Shown one piece after another: positions 51,788-61,616 of a DNA stretch of 64,000 nt. Numbering within the stretch: the stretch's first letter is position 1; each line of letters begins with the position of its first letter. Made by a program: the position numbers and the translations under genes. The notes under the pieces were generated by a model. It was given only the letters and a program-made list of their open reading frames with translations, was not told the origin of the DNA and ran no database searches. This stretch comes from Streptomyces longwoodensis (GTDB lineage: Bacteria; Actinomycetota; Actinomycetes; Streptomycetales; Streptomycetaceae), in NCBI RefSeq assembly GCF_001514125.1, contig NZ_KQ948555.1, forward strand, positions 62,001 to 126,000, in the 5' to 3' direction.

Positions 51788-51904
51788 TGCGCCACCGAGC
51801 CGGCGACCGCCGGCCAGGCACGAGCAGGCCCGCACGGCCCGCTCAGCTCCATCATCCGGGGGGATCGAAACCCGATCCGCGGCCGACGAAAGGCCCGGGT
51901 CGGC

Positions 51905-53344
51905 ATGGAGAAAGGCGCACCACACATGACCTCGAAGCAGGTCACGGACACCCCTGAAGAGGGGTACGAGCGAGGGCTCGGCAGTCGTCAGGTCCAGATG
52001 ATCGCGATCGGCGGCGCCATCGGCGTCGGTCTGTTCCTGGGAGCCGGGGCCAACATCGCCAAGGCGGGCCCCAGCCTGATCCTCATGTACGCGCTCGCGG
52101 GCGCGATCGTGTTCTTCATCATGCGGGCGCTCGGCGAACTGCTGCTGTACCGCCCGGTGTCGGGCTCGTTCGCGGAGTACTCGCGCGAGTTCCTCGGCCC
52201 GTTCTTCGGCTACTTCACCGGCTGGACGTACTGGCTGATGTGGGTCGTCACCGGCATGGCCGAGCTGACGGCCGCCGCGATCTACGTCAACTACTGGTTC
52301 CCGGCCGTCCCGCAGTGGGTCACCGCCCTGGTCTTCCTGGTGGTCCTGTTCGGGGTCAACCTGATCTCCGTGAAGCTCTTCGGCGAGCTGGAGTTCTGGT
52401 TCTCGATGGTCAAGGTCACCGCCCTGATCGGCATGATCGTGATCGGTCTCGGCGTGCTGACCTTCGGCTTCAGCAGCGCCGGCGACACCGCCGCGGTCTC
52501 CAACCTCTGGCAGTTCGACGGCTTCTTCCCCAAGGGCATCGGCTCGTCCCTGATGACCCTGCAGGGCGTGATGTTCGCCTACCTCGCCGTCGAGCTGGTC
52601 GGCGTCACCGCGGGCGAGTCCGAGGACCCGGAGAAGACCCTCCCCAAGGCCATCAACACCCTGCCCTGGCGGATCGCCCTGTTCTACGTCGGCGCCCTCA
52701 CCGTGATCCTCTGCGTGGTGAAGTGGACCGAGTTCGCGCCCGGCGTGAGCCCCTTCGTCGCCGCCTTCGCCAAGATCGGCATCCCGGCCGGCGCCGGCAT
52801 CGTCAACTTCGTGGTGCTCACCGCCGCCCTGTCGTCCTGCAACTCCGGCATGTACTCCACCGGCCGCATGCTGCGCACCCTGGCCGACAACGGCGAGGCC
52901 CCGAAGCCCTTCCGCAAGCTGTCCGCCACCAAGACCCCGGCGCTCGGCATCACCGTCTCGGTGCTGTTCATGGGCATCGGCGTGCTGCTCAACTACGTCG
53001 TCCCGGAGAAGGCGTTCGGCTACGTCACCTCCGTCGCCACCGCGGCCGGCATCTGGACCTGGCTGATGATCCTGATCAGCCACGTCCTCTACCGCCGCGC
53101 CGTGGTCGCCGGCCGGCTGCCCGCCTCGTCCTTCCCGGCGCCCGGCGGCTCGGTGTGCAGCTGGATCGCCATCGCGTTCCTGCTCTTCGTCACCTGCCTC
53201 ATCGCCTACGACGCCGACTCCCGCGTCTGCCTGTACGTGATGGCCGGCTGGGCCGCCGCCCTCGGCATCGGCTGGGCCGTGCTGAAGTCGCGCAACCCGG
53301 AGGTCACCCAGCGCCGCGAGCCGGAGCTGGAGAAGGTCGGCTGA
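51905..53344 (+). CDS. amino-acid permease (APC/AAT family, GABA/proline-like)
   Basis: 479 residues from ATG 51905; MTSKQVTDTP at 51926 is an alternative start. Twelve helices. The family signature RQVQMIAIGGAIGVGLFLGA follows a short cytoplasmic N-terminus, with LGELLLYRPVSGSFAEYSRE later. Proton-coupled uptake of an amino acid such as proline, GABA or D-alanine; specificity cannot be read. A large inverted repeat upstream suggests transcriptional or RNA-level control. Confidence 0.92.
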   Translation: MEKGAPHMTSKQVTDTPEEGYERGLGSRQVQMIAIGGAIGVGLFLGAGANIAKAGPSLILMYALAGAIVFFIMRALGELLLYRPVSGSFAEYSREFLGPFFGYFTGWTYWLMWVVTGMAELTAAAIYVNYWFPAVPQWVTALVFLVVLFGVNLISVKLFGELEFWFSMVKVTALIGMIVIGLGVLTFGFSSAGDTAAVSNLWQFDGFFPKGIGSSLMTLQGVMFAYLAVELVGVTAGESEDPEKTLPKAINTLPWRIALFYVGALTVILCVVKWTEFAPGVSPFVAAFAKIGIPAGAGIVNFVVLTAALSSCNSGMYSTGRMLRTLADNGEAPKPFRKLSATKTPALGITVSVLFMGIGVLLNYVVPEKAFGYVTSVATAAGIWTWLMILISHVLYRRAVVAGRLPASSFPAPGGSVCSWIAIAFLLFVTCLIAYDADSRVCLYVMAGWAAALGIGWAVLKSRNPEVTQRREPELEKVG

Positions 53345-53441
53345 CCGGAGCTGTAAAGGGGCACTGACCCTCCCCGGACGTCCGGCGCACGGGACCGCTC
53401 GTGGCAGCCCCGGACCGCCGCCGCCCAGGGCGTCCGCGATA

Positions 53442-53480
53442 CGGACCGCCCCGTACCAACCCTCGGTACGGGGCGGTCCG
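53442..53480 (+). terminator. strong terminator between permease and mec
   Basis: CGGACCGCCCCGTACC (53442-53457) and GGTACGGGGCGGTCCG (53465-53480), a perfect 16-bp stem, ending 5 nt before the mec -10 box. Confidence 0.85.
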
Positions 53481-53498
53481 CCGCATATCCTGGGCCCC

Positions 53499-53921
53499 AT
53501 GCTGACCATCACCCAAGCCCTCCACGACCAGATCGTCGCCCACGCGCGCAAGGACCACCCCGACGAGGCGTGCGGTGTGGTGGCGGGACCGGCGGGCTCG
53601 GACCGCCCCGAGCGCTTCATCCCGATGCTCAACGCGGCGATGTCGCCCACGTTCTACGAGTTCGACTCGGGTGACCTGCTCAGGCTCTACCGCGACATGG
53701 ACGACCGCGACGAGGAGCCGGTGGTCGTCTACCACTCGCACACGGCCACCGAGGCCTACCCCTCGCGCACCGACATCTCCTACGCCAACGAGCCCGGCGC
53801 CCACTACGTCCTGGTCTCCACCGCGGACACCGACGGCCTCGGCGACTTCCAGTTCCGCTCCTTCCGCATCGTGGACGGCGAGGTCAGCGAGGAGGAGGTC
53901 CGCATCGTCGAGGCGTACTGA
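53499..53921 (+). CDS. mec: JAMM/MPN+ metalloprotease acting on CysO (Mec)
   Basis: 140 residues. JAMM residues: Glu23 in PDEACGVVAG, then H79-S-H81 and S89-x2-D92 in YHSHTATEAYPSRTD. In mycobacteria Mec cleaves cysteine from the CysO-cysteine adduct, completing protein-thiocarboxylate cysteine synthesis. Here cysO and cysM follow on the same strand, the same trio. TATCCT (53486-53491) ends 7 nt before the ATG and no ribosome-binding site is seen, so leaderless. Separated from cysO by a leader-peptide region, so may not be co-transcribed. Confidence 0.9.
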   Translation: MLTITQALHDQIVAHARKDHPDEACGVVAGPAGSDRPERFIPMLNAAMSPTFYEFDSGDLLRLYRDMDDRDEEPVVVYHSHTATEAYPSRTDISYANEPGAHYVLVSTADTDGLGDFQFRSFRIVDGEVSEEEVRIVEAY

Positions 53922-54045
53922 CCTCCGCGAAAGGACTGCCGGGAAGGGCTCCCCCACCCGCCCACGTCTCACGCCTCGGCCGGATTCTGTCCAGCAGGTG
54001 GGATCACACTCCGGGAGTCCGGCCGGGAATCGTTACGATGAGCGC

Positions 54046-54141
54046 ATGGTTCTTCTCGACGTGGGCGACAAGGCGCCGGGCACCCTGCTCGTGGCGCGGC
54101 TGCACGTCGACCTGTGCAGGCTGAACAGCGCCATCTGTTGA
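54046..54141 (+). CDS. leader peptide upstream of cysO-cysM
   Basis: 31 residues MVLLDVGDKAPGTLLVARLH-VDLCRLNSAIC, ending in the LHVDLCR...SAIC pattern of actinobacterial putative leader peptides found before sulfur-assimilation genes. It contains two Cys codons, one the last sense codon. TACGAT (54034-54039) lies 6 nt before the ATG with no ribosome-binding site, so the transcript is leaderless. Mycobacteria use leaderless Cys-rich leader ORFs as cysteine-responsive attenuators; a similar job is inferred here. Confidence 0.78.
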   Translation: MVLLDVGDKAPGTLLVARLHVDLCRLNSAIC

Positions 54142-54238
54142 ACAGCCGCCGCCGCCGTACGGCCCCGAGCCGCGGCGCGCCGTGGTGCGCCCTCCCGCCC
54201 GACGAACCGACGAACCCTTCCGACAGGAGCCCTGAGCC

Positions 54239-54571
54239 ATGGCCATCGAGGTCCGCATCCCGACCATCCTCCGCCAGTACACCGACGGTCAGAAGGCGGT
54301 GGAGGGCAACGGTGAGACCCTCGCCGACCTGTTCGCCGACCTCGAGACCCGGCATGCGGGCATCCAGGCCCGCATCGTGGACGGGGGCCAGCTGCGCCGC
54401 TTCGTCAACGTCTACCTGAACGACGAGGACGTCCGCTTCGTCGACGGCATCGACACCAAGCTCACCGACGGCGACACCGTGACGATCCTGCCGGCCGTCG
54501 CGGGAGGTTCTGCCGCGGCGAAGCCGCGTCCGGCCGGGGTGGCGGCCGGGCGACGGGCGGGAATGGCCTGA
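54239..54571 (+). CDS. cysO: sulfur-carrier protein CysO (MoaD/ThiS family) with C-terminal tail
   Basis: 110 residues. ThiS/MoaD beta-grasp: VRIPTILRQYTDGQKAVEGN, FVNVYLNDEDVRFVDG and VTILPAVAGG. The mature carrier normally ends at the Gly-Gly (here G89-G90) and is thiocarboxylated there; this protein continues 20 residues (SAAAKPRPAGVAAGRRAGMA), so cleavage would be needed to expose the Gly-Gly. GGAGCC precedes the ATG. Serves CysM, the next gene, 6 nt downstream. The mec JAMM protease upstream is a plausible processing enzyme. Confidence 0.9.
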   Translation: MAIEVRIPTILRQYTDGQKAVEGNGETLADLFADLETRHAGIQARIVDGGQLRRFVNVYLNDEDVRFVDGIDTKLTDGDTVTILPAVAGGSAAAKPRPAGVAAGRRAGMA

Positions 54572-55528
<957 letters not shown>

Positions 55529-55538
55529 GCCACGCCGG

Positions 55539-56006
55539 CTAGGGAGCGAGGTGACGGACCTGGTCCCACAGGGCCGGGTCCACCACTCCCACCCGCCGCC
55601 GGAAGCCGTCCACCGGCACCTCGCGCAGCTCGTCGGTCTCCAGGAAGCTCGCCCGTCCCCGGGGGTCGCCCACGGAGCCGGGCGGCAGCGGGATCACTCC
55701 CGGCCGCTCGTCGTGGTGCTTGCTGGTGATCTTCACGACCGTGGCCCGGCTGCCGCGCACCACCAGCACCAGGCACGGCCGGTCCTTCTCACCGGGCCGG
55801 TCCTCGAAGGGCACGTTCGCCCACCAGATCTCCGCGGGCCGGGGCACCCCGGCCGCCGGCCCCTTCTGCCGCTGCCGCGCCGGCCGTGTCGGCCGCGTCG
55901 TGCGCAGGCGCCGCGTCCGGGACCCGCGTCCCCAGCCGTCCACGAGCGTGGCGACCAGGGCGAGCAGGACCACCGCAGCGAGTGCAAGCCACCAGGACGT
56001 GTCCAT
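55539..56006 (-). CDS. PemK/MazF-like domain protein with N-terminal membrane anchor
   Basis: 155 residues. A membrane helix at about 3-22 (SWWLALAAVVLLALVATL), a basic linker RRLRTTRPTRPARQRQK, then a PemK/MazF-type fold (PAEIWWANVPFEDRPGEKDR, PCLVLVVRG, TVVKITSKHH). Canonical toxins are soluble and paired with an antitoxin; here there is a membrane anchor and no small partner gene, so toxin activity is doubtful. TACCGT (complement of 56013-56018) lies 6 nt before the ATG; leaderless likely. Convergent with cysM, 10 nt apart. Confidence 0.78.
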   Translation of the reverse strand: MDTSWWLALAAVVLLALVATLVDGWGRGSRTRRLRTTRPTRPARQRQKGPAAGVPRPAEIWWANVPFEDRPGEKDRPCLVLVVRGSRATVVKITSKHHDERPGVIPLPPGSVGDPRGRASFLETDELREVPVDGFRRRVGVVDPALWDQVRHLAP

Positions 56007-56223
56007 ACGATGACGGTACCGGCGCGCGATCGGCAGTGCGCGCCCCCTGTCCTGCCTCGCGCGCCGCAGGTCCAGCCGAACCGGTGACAGCGCAGGTGAG
56101 TTCGCCCACAACGGCCCCTGGTGGAGGAGCGACCCGGCGTTTCGCGCCTTACGCTCGACGGACCGCACGACCCCCGTCGCCCCGTCCCCCGATCCCTTCC
56201 CGCCAGCGGAGGTTTCTGCTCCC

Positions 56224-56976
56224 ATGAAGCTCACCGTCGTCGGCTGCTCGGGGTCGTTCCCGTCCGCGGAATCGGCCTGCTCGAGCTACCTCGTCGAGGC
56301 CGACGGCTTCCGGCTGCTCCTCGACATGGGCAACGGCGCCCTGGGCGAGCTGCAGCGCCACTGCGGTCTCTACGACCTCGACGCGATCTTCCTGAGCCAC
56401 CTGCACGCCGACCACTGCATCGACATGTGCGCGTACTTCGTGGCGCGCTACTACCGCCATGACGGCGGCCGCTGCGACCCGCTCCCGGTCTACGGCCCGG
56501 AGGGCACCGAGCACCGGCTGACCACGGCCTACGCCGACACCCCCTCGGCCTCCTCGATGAGCGAGGTCTTCGACTTCCACACGGTCAAGCCGTCCACCTT
56601 CGAGATCGGCCCGTTCACGGTGCACACCGAACGCGTGGCCCACCCGGTGGAGGCGTACGGCATCCGCATCGAGCACGGCGGGAAGTCGCTGACGTACTCC
56701 GGCGACACCGGGCCGAGCCCCGCGCTGGAGCAACTCGCCCGGGACACCGACCTGTTCCTGTGCGAGGCGGCCTTCACGCACGGCAAGGAGTCCATCCCCG
56801 ACCTGCACCTCAACGGCCGCGAGGCCGGCGAGACGGCGGCCCGCGCCGGCGCCCGCCGCCTGGTCCTCACCCACATCCCGCCGTGGACCGACCCCGAGGT
56901 CAATGCGACGGACGCCCGCGCGGCCTACGACGGCCCGGTCCACCTGGCGGCACCAAGGGCGACGTACGAGATCTGA
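56224..56976 (+). CDS. MBL-fold metallo-hydrolase (RNase Z-like)
   Basis: 250 residues. The metal motif is H59-L-H61-A-D63-H64 in FLSHLHADHCID, with further ligands in YSGDTGPSP and VLTHIPPWTD. N-terminal MKLTVVGCSGSFPSAESACS resembles RNase Z/AtsA-type proteins. GGAGG 10 nt before the ATG. It hydrolyses an ester or phosphodiester; substrate unknown. It usually precedes rph and rdgB in Streptomyces, as in this window (with the PTS genes between), suggesting a link to RNA/nucleotide processing. A strong terminator separates it from nagE2. Confidence 0.88.
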   Translation: MKLTVVGCSGSFPSAESACSSYLVEADGFRLLLDMGNGALGELQRHCGLYDLDAIFLSHLHADHCIDMCAYFVARYYRHDGGRCDPLPVYGPEGTEHRLTTAYADTPSASSMSEVFDFHTVKPSTFEIGPFTVHTERVAHPVEAYGIRIEHGGKSLTYSGDTGPSPALEQLARDTDLFLCEAAFTHGKESIPDLHLNGREAGETAARAGARRLVLTHIPPWTDPEVNATDARAAYDGPVHLAAPRATYEI

Positions 56977-57002
56977 CCCCGTGCACGCGCGGTCCGTGCA
57001 CG

Positions 57003-57042
57003 CGAAGGCCCCCGGAGCGGTTCAGGGCTCCGGGGGCCTTCG
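57003..57042. terminator. bidirectional terminator MBL gene / nagE2
   Basis: CGAAGGCCCCCGGAGC (57003-57018) and GCTCCGGGGGCCTTCG (57027-57042) form a perfect 16-bp stem. Confidence 0.9.
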
Positions 57043-57059
57043 TCGGTGTCAGCCGGGGA

Positions 57060-58307
57060 TCACGCCTTCGTGAGGTCCTCGACCTCCTCCTCGGGCTCGC
57101 GGCCCGGGGTGGGCAGGTCGAACTTGACGATGGCGAACCGGAAGACCACGTAGTAGATCGCGGCGAAGACCAGTCCGATGGGGATGATGAGCCACGGCTT
57201 GGTGGCGAGGTTCCAGTTCAGCGCGTAGTCGATGAAGCCCGCGGAGAACGTGAAGCCCGCGTGCACCCCGAGGGCCCAGGTGACCGCCATGGACAGGGCC
57301 GTGAGCACCGCGTGGATGCCGTAGAGGATCGGCGCGATGAACATGAACGAGAACTCGATGGGCTCGGTCACACCGGTCACGAACGAGGTCAGCGCGAGCG
57401 AGATCATCATGCCCAGCACGGCCTTGCGGCGCTCGGGGCGGGCGGAGTGCGCGATGGCGAGCGCGGCGGCCGGCAGACCGAACATCATGATCGGGAAGAA
57501 GCCGGACATGAACTGGCCGGCGGTCGGGTCACCCGCGAAGAAGCGGTTGAGGTCACCGTGGACGACCTCGCCGGCCGCGTCCTTGAAGTCGCCGAGCTGG
57601 AACCACGAGACGGTGTTCACGAACTGGTGCATGCCGACCGGGATCAGCGCGCGGTTGATGAGACCGAACAGGCCGGCACCGACGGCGCCCAGACCGGTCA
57701 TCCACTCGCCGAAGTCGGAGATGACCTCACCGATCGGCTCCCAGACCAGACCGAAGAACACACCCATGACCGTGCCGACGAAGGCCATGATGATCGGCAC
57801 CAGGCGACGGCCGTTGAAGAAGCCGAGCCAGTCCACCAGCTTGGTGCGGTGGAAGCGCTGCCACACCACGGCGCCCAGCAGACCCATGACGATGCCGCCG
57901 AGCACACCGGGGTTGTTGTAGGTCGCGGCTATGTCGGCGCCGGCCTGGACCTTGGCCTCGGTGACGGGGAACGCCTTGAGCACGTTGCTGTAGACCAGGA
58001 AGCCGACGAGGGCGGCCAGCGCGGTGGAGCCGTCGGACTTCTTGGCGAAGCCGATCGCGACACCGATGCAGAACAGCAGCGGCAGGTTGTCGAAGATCGC
58101 GCCACCGGCCGTGGCGAACACCGCTGTGACCTTGTCGGGCAGGTTCAGCTTGTCGTGGATGTCCTGCTGGCCGAAACGGAGCAGCAGACCCGCGGCCGGC
58201 AGCACGGCGATGGGCAGCTGTAGGCTGCGGCCGACCTTCTGCAGACCCTGGATCAGACCGGATCCCCACTTCTTCGGGGGGGCCGCCGATTCGGTGGCGG
58301 TGCTCAT
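57060..58307 (-). CDS. nagE2: PTS N-acetylglucosamine permease EIIC
   Basis: 415 residues with about ten helices. EIIC signature: GRSLQLPIAVLPAAGLLLRF near the start, FLVYSNVLKAFP, TEPIEFSFMFIAPILYGIHA and the substrate loop AGFTFSAGFIDYALN. It is a stand-alone EIIC with no fused IIA or IIB; partners are NagF (here at 59996) and Crr encoded elsewhere. Imports and phosphorylates GlcNAc. GGAGGAAG before the ATG; two dre sites in the promoter put it under DasR. In S. coelicolor NagE2 is the main GlcNAc permease. Confidence 0.93.
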   Translation of the reverse strand: MSTATESAAPPKKWGSGLIQGLQKVGRSLQLPIAVLPAAGLLLRFGQQDIHDKLNLPDKVTAVFATAGGAIFDNLPLLFCIGVAIGFAKKSDGSTALAALVGFLVYSNVLKAFPVTEAKVQAGADIAATYNNPGVLGGIVMGLLGAVVWQRFHRTKLVDWLGFFNGRRLVPIIMAFVGTVMGVFFGLVWEPIGEVISDFGEWMTGLGAVGAGLFGLINRALIPVGMHQFVNTVSWFQLGDFKDAAGEVVHGDLNRFFAGDPTAGQFMSGFFPIMMFGLPAAALAIAHSARPERRKAVLGMMISLALTSFVTGVTEPIEFSFMFIAPILYGIHAVLTALSMAVTWALGVHAGFTFSAGFIDYALNWNLATKPWLIIPIGLVFAAIYYVVFRFAIVKFDLPTPGREPEEEVEDLTKA

Positions 58308-58325
58308 AGACTTCCTCCATCGGGT

Positions 58326-58358
58326 GGTGGTCTACACCACTCAGTGGTGTAGACCTGT
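58326..58358. promoter_or_regulatory. two tandem dre (DasR) sites before nagE2
   Basis: GGTGGTCTACACCACT (58326-58341) and AGTGGTGTAGACCTGT (58343-58358), each matching the dre consensus at about 14 of 16 positions, one base apart. They lie 19-51 nt before the nagE2 start on the promoter. Confidence 0.85.
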
Positions 58359-58454
58359 TGTAGCACGATGGGGTGGATATAAGGAACCCGTCAAAACTGC
58401 AACCGGAGCGCTACGCGGCGTACCGGATCCGGGCCCGTCCGGGAGTGCGCGAAA

Positions 58455-58483
58455 GGGCCCCCGGACCGGTGGTCCGAGGGCCC
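58455..58483 (-). terminator. terminator after nagE1
   Basis: GGGCCCCCGGACC (58455-58467) pairs with GGTCCGAGGGCCC (58471-58483) with one mismatch, downstream of nagE1; the minus strand continues CTTTCGC. Confidence 0.75.
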
Positions 58484-58507
58484 GAGAACCCCGTCAGCTG
58501 CGGACGT

Positions 58508-59809
58508 TCACGCCTTCGTGACGTCCTCGTGCTGGTCCTCCGGCTCCCGCCCCGGCGTCTTCAGGTCGAACCGGGTGATCGCGAAGCGGAAGATCACGTA
58601 GTACACCGCGGCGAAGCACAGCCCGATCGGGACGATCGCCCATGGCCGCGTCGCCAGGTTCCAGTTGATGACGTAGTCGATCAGCCCCGCCGAGAAGCTG
58701 AACCCGTCGTGCACCCCCAGCCCCCACGTCACCGCCATCGACACACCCGTCAGCACCGCGTGCACCGCGTACAGCCCCGGCGCGATGAACAGGAACGAGT
58801 ACTCGATCGGCTCGGTGATCCCCGTGACGAACGACGTCAGCGCCACCGACAGCATCAGCCCGCCGACCTCCTTGCGCCGCTCCGGCCGCGCGCAGTGCGT
58901 GATCGCCAGCGCCGCCGCCGGCAGCGCGAACATCATGATCGGGAAGAACCCCGAGGTGAACTGCCCCGCGTTCGGGTCGCCCGCCAGGAACATGTTGATG
59001 TCACCGTGCACCGGCTGCCCGCCCGGCGGCGTGTACGTGCCGAACTGGAACCAGATGGGCACGTTCAGGAACTGGTGCAGCCCGATCACCAGGAGCGCCC
59101 GGTTCGCGACCCCGAACACCCCCGCACCCCACGACCCCGCGTCCCGCAGCCACTTGCTGAAGCTCTCCAGCCCGTCACCGATCGGCGGCCAGACCCACAG
59201 GCACAGCGCCGCGAACGCGATCGCCACGAACGCCATGATGATCGGCACCAGCCGCCGCCCGTTGAAGAAGCCCAGCCAGTCCACCAGCTTCGTGCGGTGG
59301 AACCGCGCCCAGAAGAACGCCGCCAGCAGACCGATCACGATCCCGCCGAACACCCCCGGGTTCTGGAAGGTGTACGGCGTCACCGACCCGGCCCCCGCCC
59401 CCACGCTCACCTGGCACCCGAGGCCCGGCAGCTCCTTCGAGCCGCCCGGGCAGGACTCGGGGAACTGGTGCAGCACGTTGTAGTAGACGAGGAAGCCCAC
59501 CACCGCCGCCAGTGCCGTCGACCCGTCCGCCTTGCGGGCCATGCCGATGGCCACGCCCACGCAGAACAGCAGCGGCAGACCGAGCGAACCGTCCAGCAGG
59601 GCCCCGCCCGCGCCCTTCATCACCTTCGAGACGTTGTCCCAGCCGAGCCCGTCCGCCCCGAACACGTCCGGCTGGCCGAGGCGGTTGAGGATGCCCGCCG
59701 CGGGCAGCACCGCGATCGGCAGCTGCAGACTGCGGCCCATCTTCTGCAGGCCCTGGAACAGCCCGTTCCAGCGCGCCCGCGCGGGGCTGACCTCGGCGTC
59801 GGCGCTCAT
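58508..59809 (-). CDS. nagE1: PTS GlcNAc-type permease EIIC, second copy
   Basis: 433 residues from ATG 59807-59809, closely related to NagE2 (GRSLQLPIAVLPAAGILNRL, GLIDYVINWNLATRP) but with a different N-terminal extension and the insert ESCPGGSKELPGLGCQVSVG that NagE2 lacks. Tandem duplicates of the EIIC gene are normal at this locus; nagE1 is reported as less important than nagE2. AAGGA precedes the ATG and a dre site lies upstream. Divergent from nagF. Confidence 0.88.
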   Translation of the reverse strand: MSADAEVSPARARWNGLFQGLQKMGRSLQLPIAVLPAAGILNRLGQPDVFGADGLGWDNVSKVMKGAGGALLDGSLGLPLLFCVGVAIGMARKADGSTALAAVVGFLVYYNVLHQFPESCPGGSKELPGLGCQVSVGAGAGSVTPYTFQNPGVFGGIVIGLLAAFFWARFHRTKLVDWLGFFNGRRLVPIIMAFVAIAFAALCLWVWPPIGDGLESFSKWLRDAGSWGAGVFGVANRALLVIGLHQFLNVPIWFQFGTYTPPGGQPVHGDINMFLAGDPNAGQFTSGFFPIMMFALPAAALAITHCARPERRKEVGGLMLSVALTSFVTGITEPIEYSFLFIAPGLYAVHAVLTGVSMAVTWGLGVHDGFSFSAGLIDYVINWNLATRPWAIVPIGLCFAAVYYVIFRFAITRFDLKTPGREPEDQHEDVTKA

Positions 59810-59863
59810 CGGTGTCCTTCCGGGCCGCTCGGCTCGGCGGCGGGGTTTGGCGACCGTCCGCCA

Positions 59864-59879
59864 GGTGGTGTAGACCAGT
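59864..59879. promoter_or_regulatory. dre (DasR) site in the nagE1/nagF divergent region
   Basis: GGTGGTGTAGACCAGT differs from the dre consensus at two positions. It lies 55 nt before nagE1 and 117 nt before nagF and may serve either or both promoters. Confidence 0.8.
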
Positions 59880-59995
59880 TTTGGACGGTTCCGCTGTCGT
59901 GACGCCATCATTCGGTACGGACGGCATGACCGCTCGCGAAGTTGGGCCAACTGTGGGTTACTGCGACAAAGCGGTTCGGATCAGGGAGAAGCAAC

Positions 59996-60229
59996 ATGGC
60001 CAGCAAGGCTGAGAAGATCGTCGCCGGACTCGGTGGCATCGACAACATCGAGGAGATCGAGGGCTGCATCACCCGCCTGCGCACCGAGGTGAACGACGCC
60101 TCGCTGGTCGACGAGGCCGCCCTGAAGGCCGCCGGCGCCCACGGCGTCGTCAAGATGGGCACCGCCATCCAGGTCGTCATCGGCACCGACGCCGACCCGA
60201 TCGCCGCGGAGATCGAAGACATGATGTGA
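59996..60229 (+). CDS. nagF: PTS GlcNAc EIIB component
   Basis: 77 residues from ATG 59996 with GGGAG upstream. The EIIB phosphocysteine is Cys24 in [17 protein letters not shown], the standard phosphorylation site of the glucose/GlcNAc family. Cytosolic, carrying phosphate from Crr (EIIA) to NagE2. Divergent from nagE1 with a shared 187-bp control region; a terminator follows. Confidence 0.93.
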   Translation: MASKAEKIVAGLGGIDNIEEIEGCITRLRTEVNDASLVDEAALKAAGAHGVVKMGTAIQVVIGTDADPIAAEIEDMM

Positions 60230-60251
60230 CCGGACGCCCCGCGCGTCCCCG

Positions 60252-60280
60252 GGGGCCCTTCCCGACCAGGGAGGGGCCCC
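60252..60280 (+). terminator. terminator after nagF
   Basis: GGGGCCCTTCCC (60252-60263) and GGGAGGGGCCCC (60269-60280), 12 bp with one wobble, then TTCC. Confidence 0.75.
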
Positions 60281-60314
60281 TTCCGCATCCCCGGCTACCA
60301 CTAGGCTCAGCGCC

Positions 60315-61046
<732 letters not shown>

Positions 61047-61054
61047 AGCGCACA

Positions 61055-61106
61055 CCAAGGAGGCGGGCGGACGGGAGCAACCCCGCCGCCCGCCCAGGCG
61101 TCTTGG
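61055..61106 (+). terminator. terminator after rph
   Basis: CCAAG (61055-61059) with CTTGG (61102-61106) encloses GGCGGGCGG (61062-61070) paired with CCGCCCGCC (61086-61094). Confidence 0.65.
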
Positions 61107-61179
61107 GCAGTACGCAGCACCTGCGCGCGCACCACACACGGGGGCCCTGCCAGGGCCTGACAGGGGAGGACACACCACC

Positions 61180-61581
61180 ATGGCCGCGAGCCGCCACCGA
61201 CGACGCCGTACCGCCATCGCCACCGCCCTCGCGGCCGTCGCCCTGACCACCGCACTCGCCACCGGCTGCGACGCCGTCGACAAGGCCCTCGACTGCGTCC
61301 AGACCGCCGACACCATCGCCGACGGCGTCACCCGGCTCCAGCAGGCCGTGGAGAACGCCTCCAACGACCCCACCCAGATCGACCAGTCGCTGCAGACCAT
61401 CGACACGGACCTCGACCGGATCGGCGACCGCACCGACGACACCGACGTCAACAAGGCCGTCGACGACCTCCAGAAGGCCGTCGACAACGTCCGCACGGCC
61501 GTCCGGAACGGCGACCGCACCCCCGACATCAGCCCCGTCACCGACGCCGCAGGCGAACTCACCAAGGTCTGCACGCCGTAA
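61180..61581 (+). CDS. small secreted lipoprotein, unknown function
   Basis: 133 residues from ATG 61180 after GGGGAGGA. Basic N-terminus, hydrophobic stretch TAIATALAAVALTTALATGC with lipobox ending at Cys30, so a lipoprotein. The mature part is acidic and helical with coiled-coil-like heptads (SLQTIDTDLDRIGDRTDDTD, then VNKAVDDLQKAVDNVRTAVR). Two other Cys (DCVQ and KVCTP) may form a disulfide. Family unknown to me; conserved position between rph and rdgB. Confidence 0.75.
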   Translation: MAASRHRRRRTAIATALAAVALTTALATGCDAVDKALDCVQTADTIADGVTRLQQAVENASNDPTQIDQSLQTIDTDLDRIGDRTDDTDVNKAVDDLQKAVDNVRTAVRNGDRTPDISPVTDAAGELTKVCTP

Positions 61582-61616
61582 CCGGCCCCCCCGCGGCCCC
61601 CGGGATACTGGGGGCC

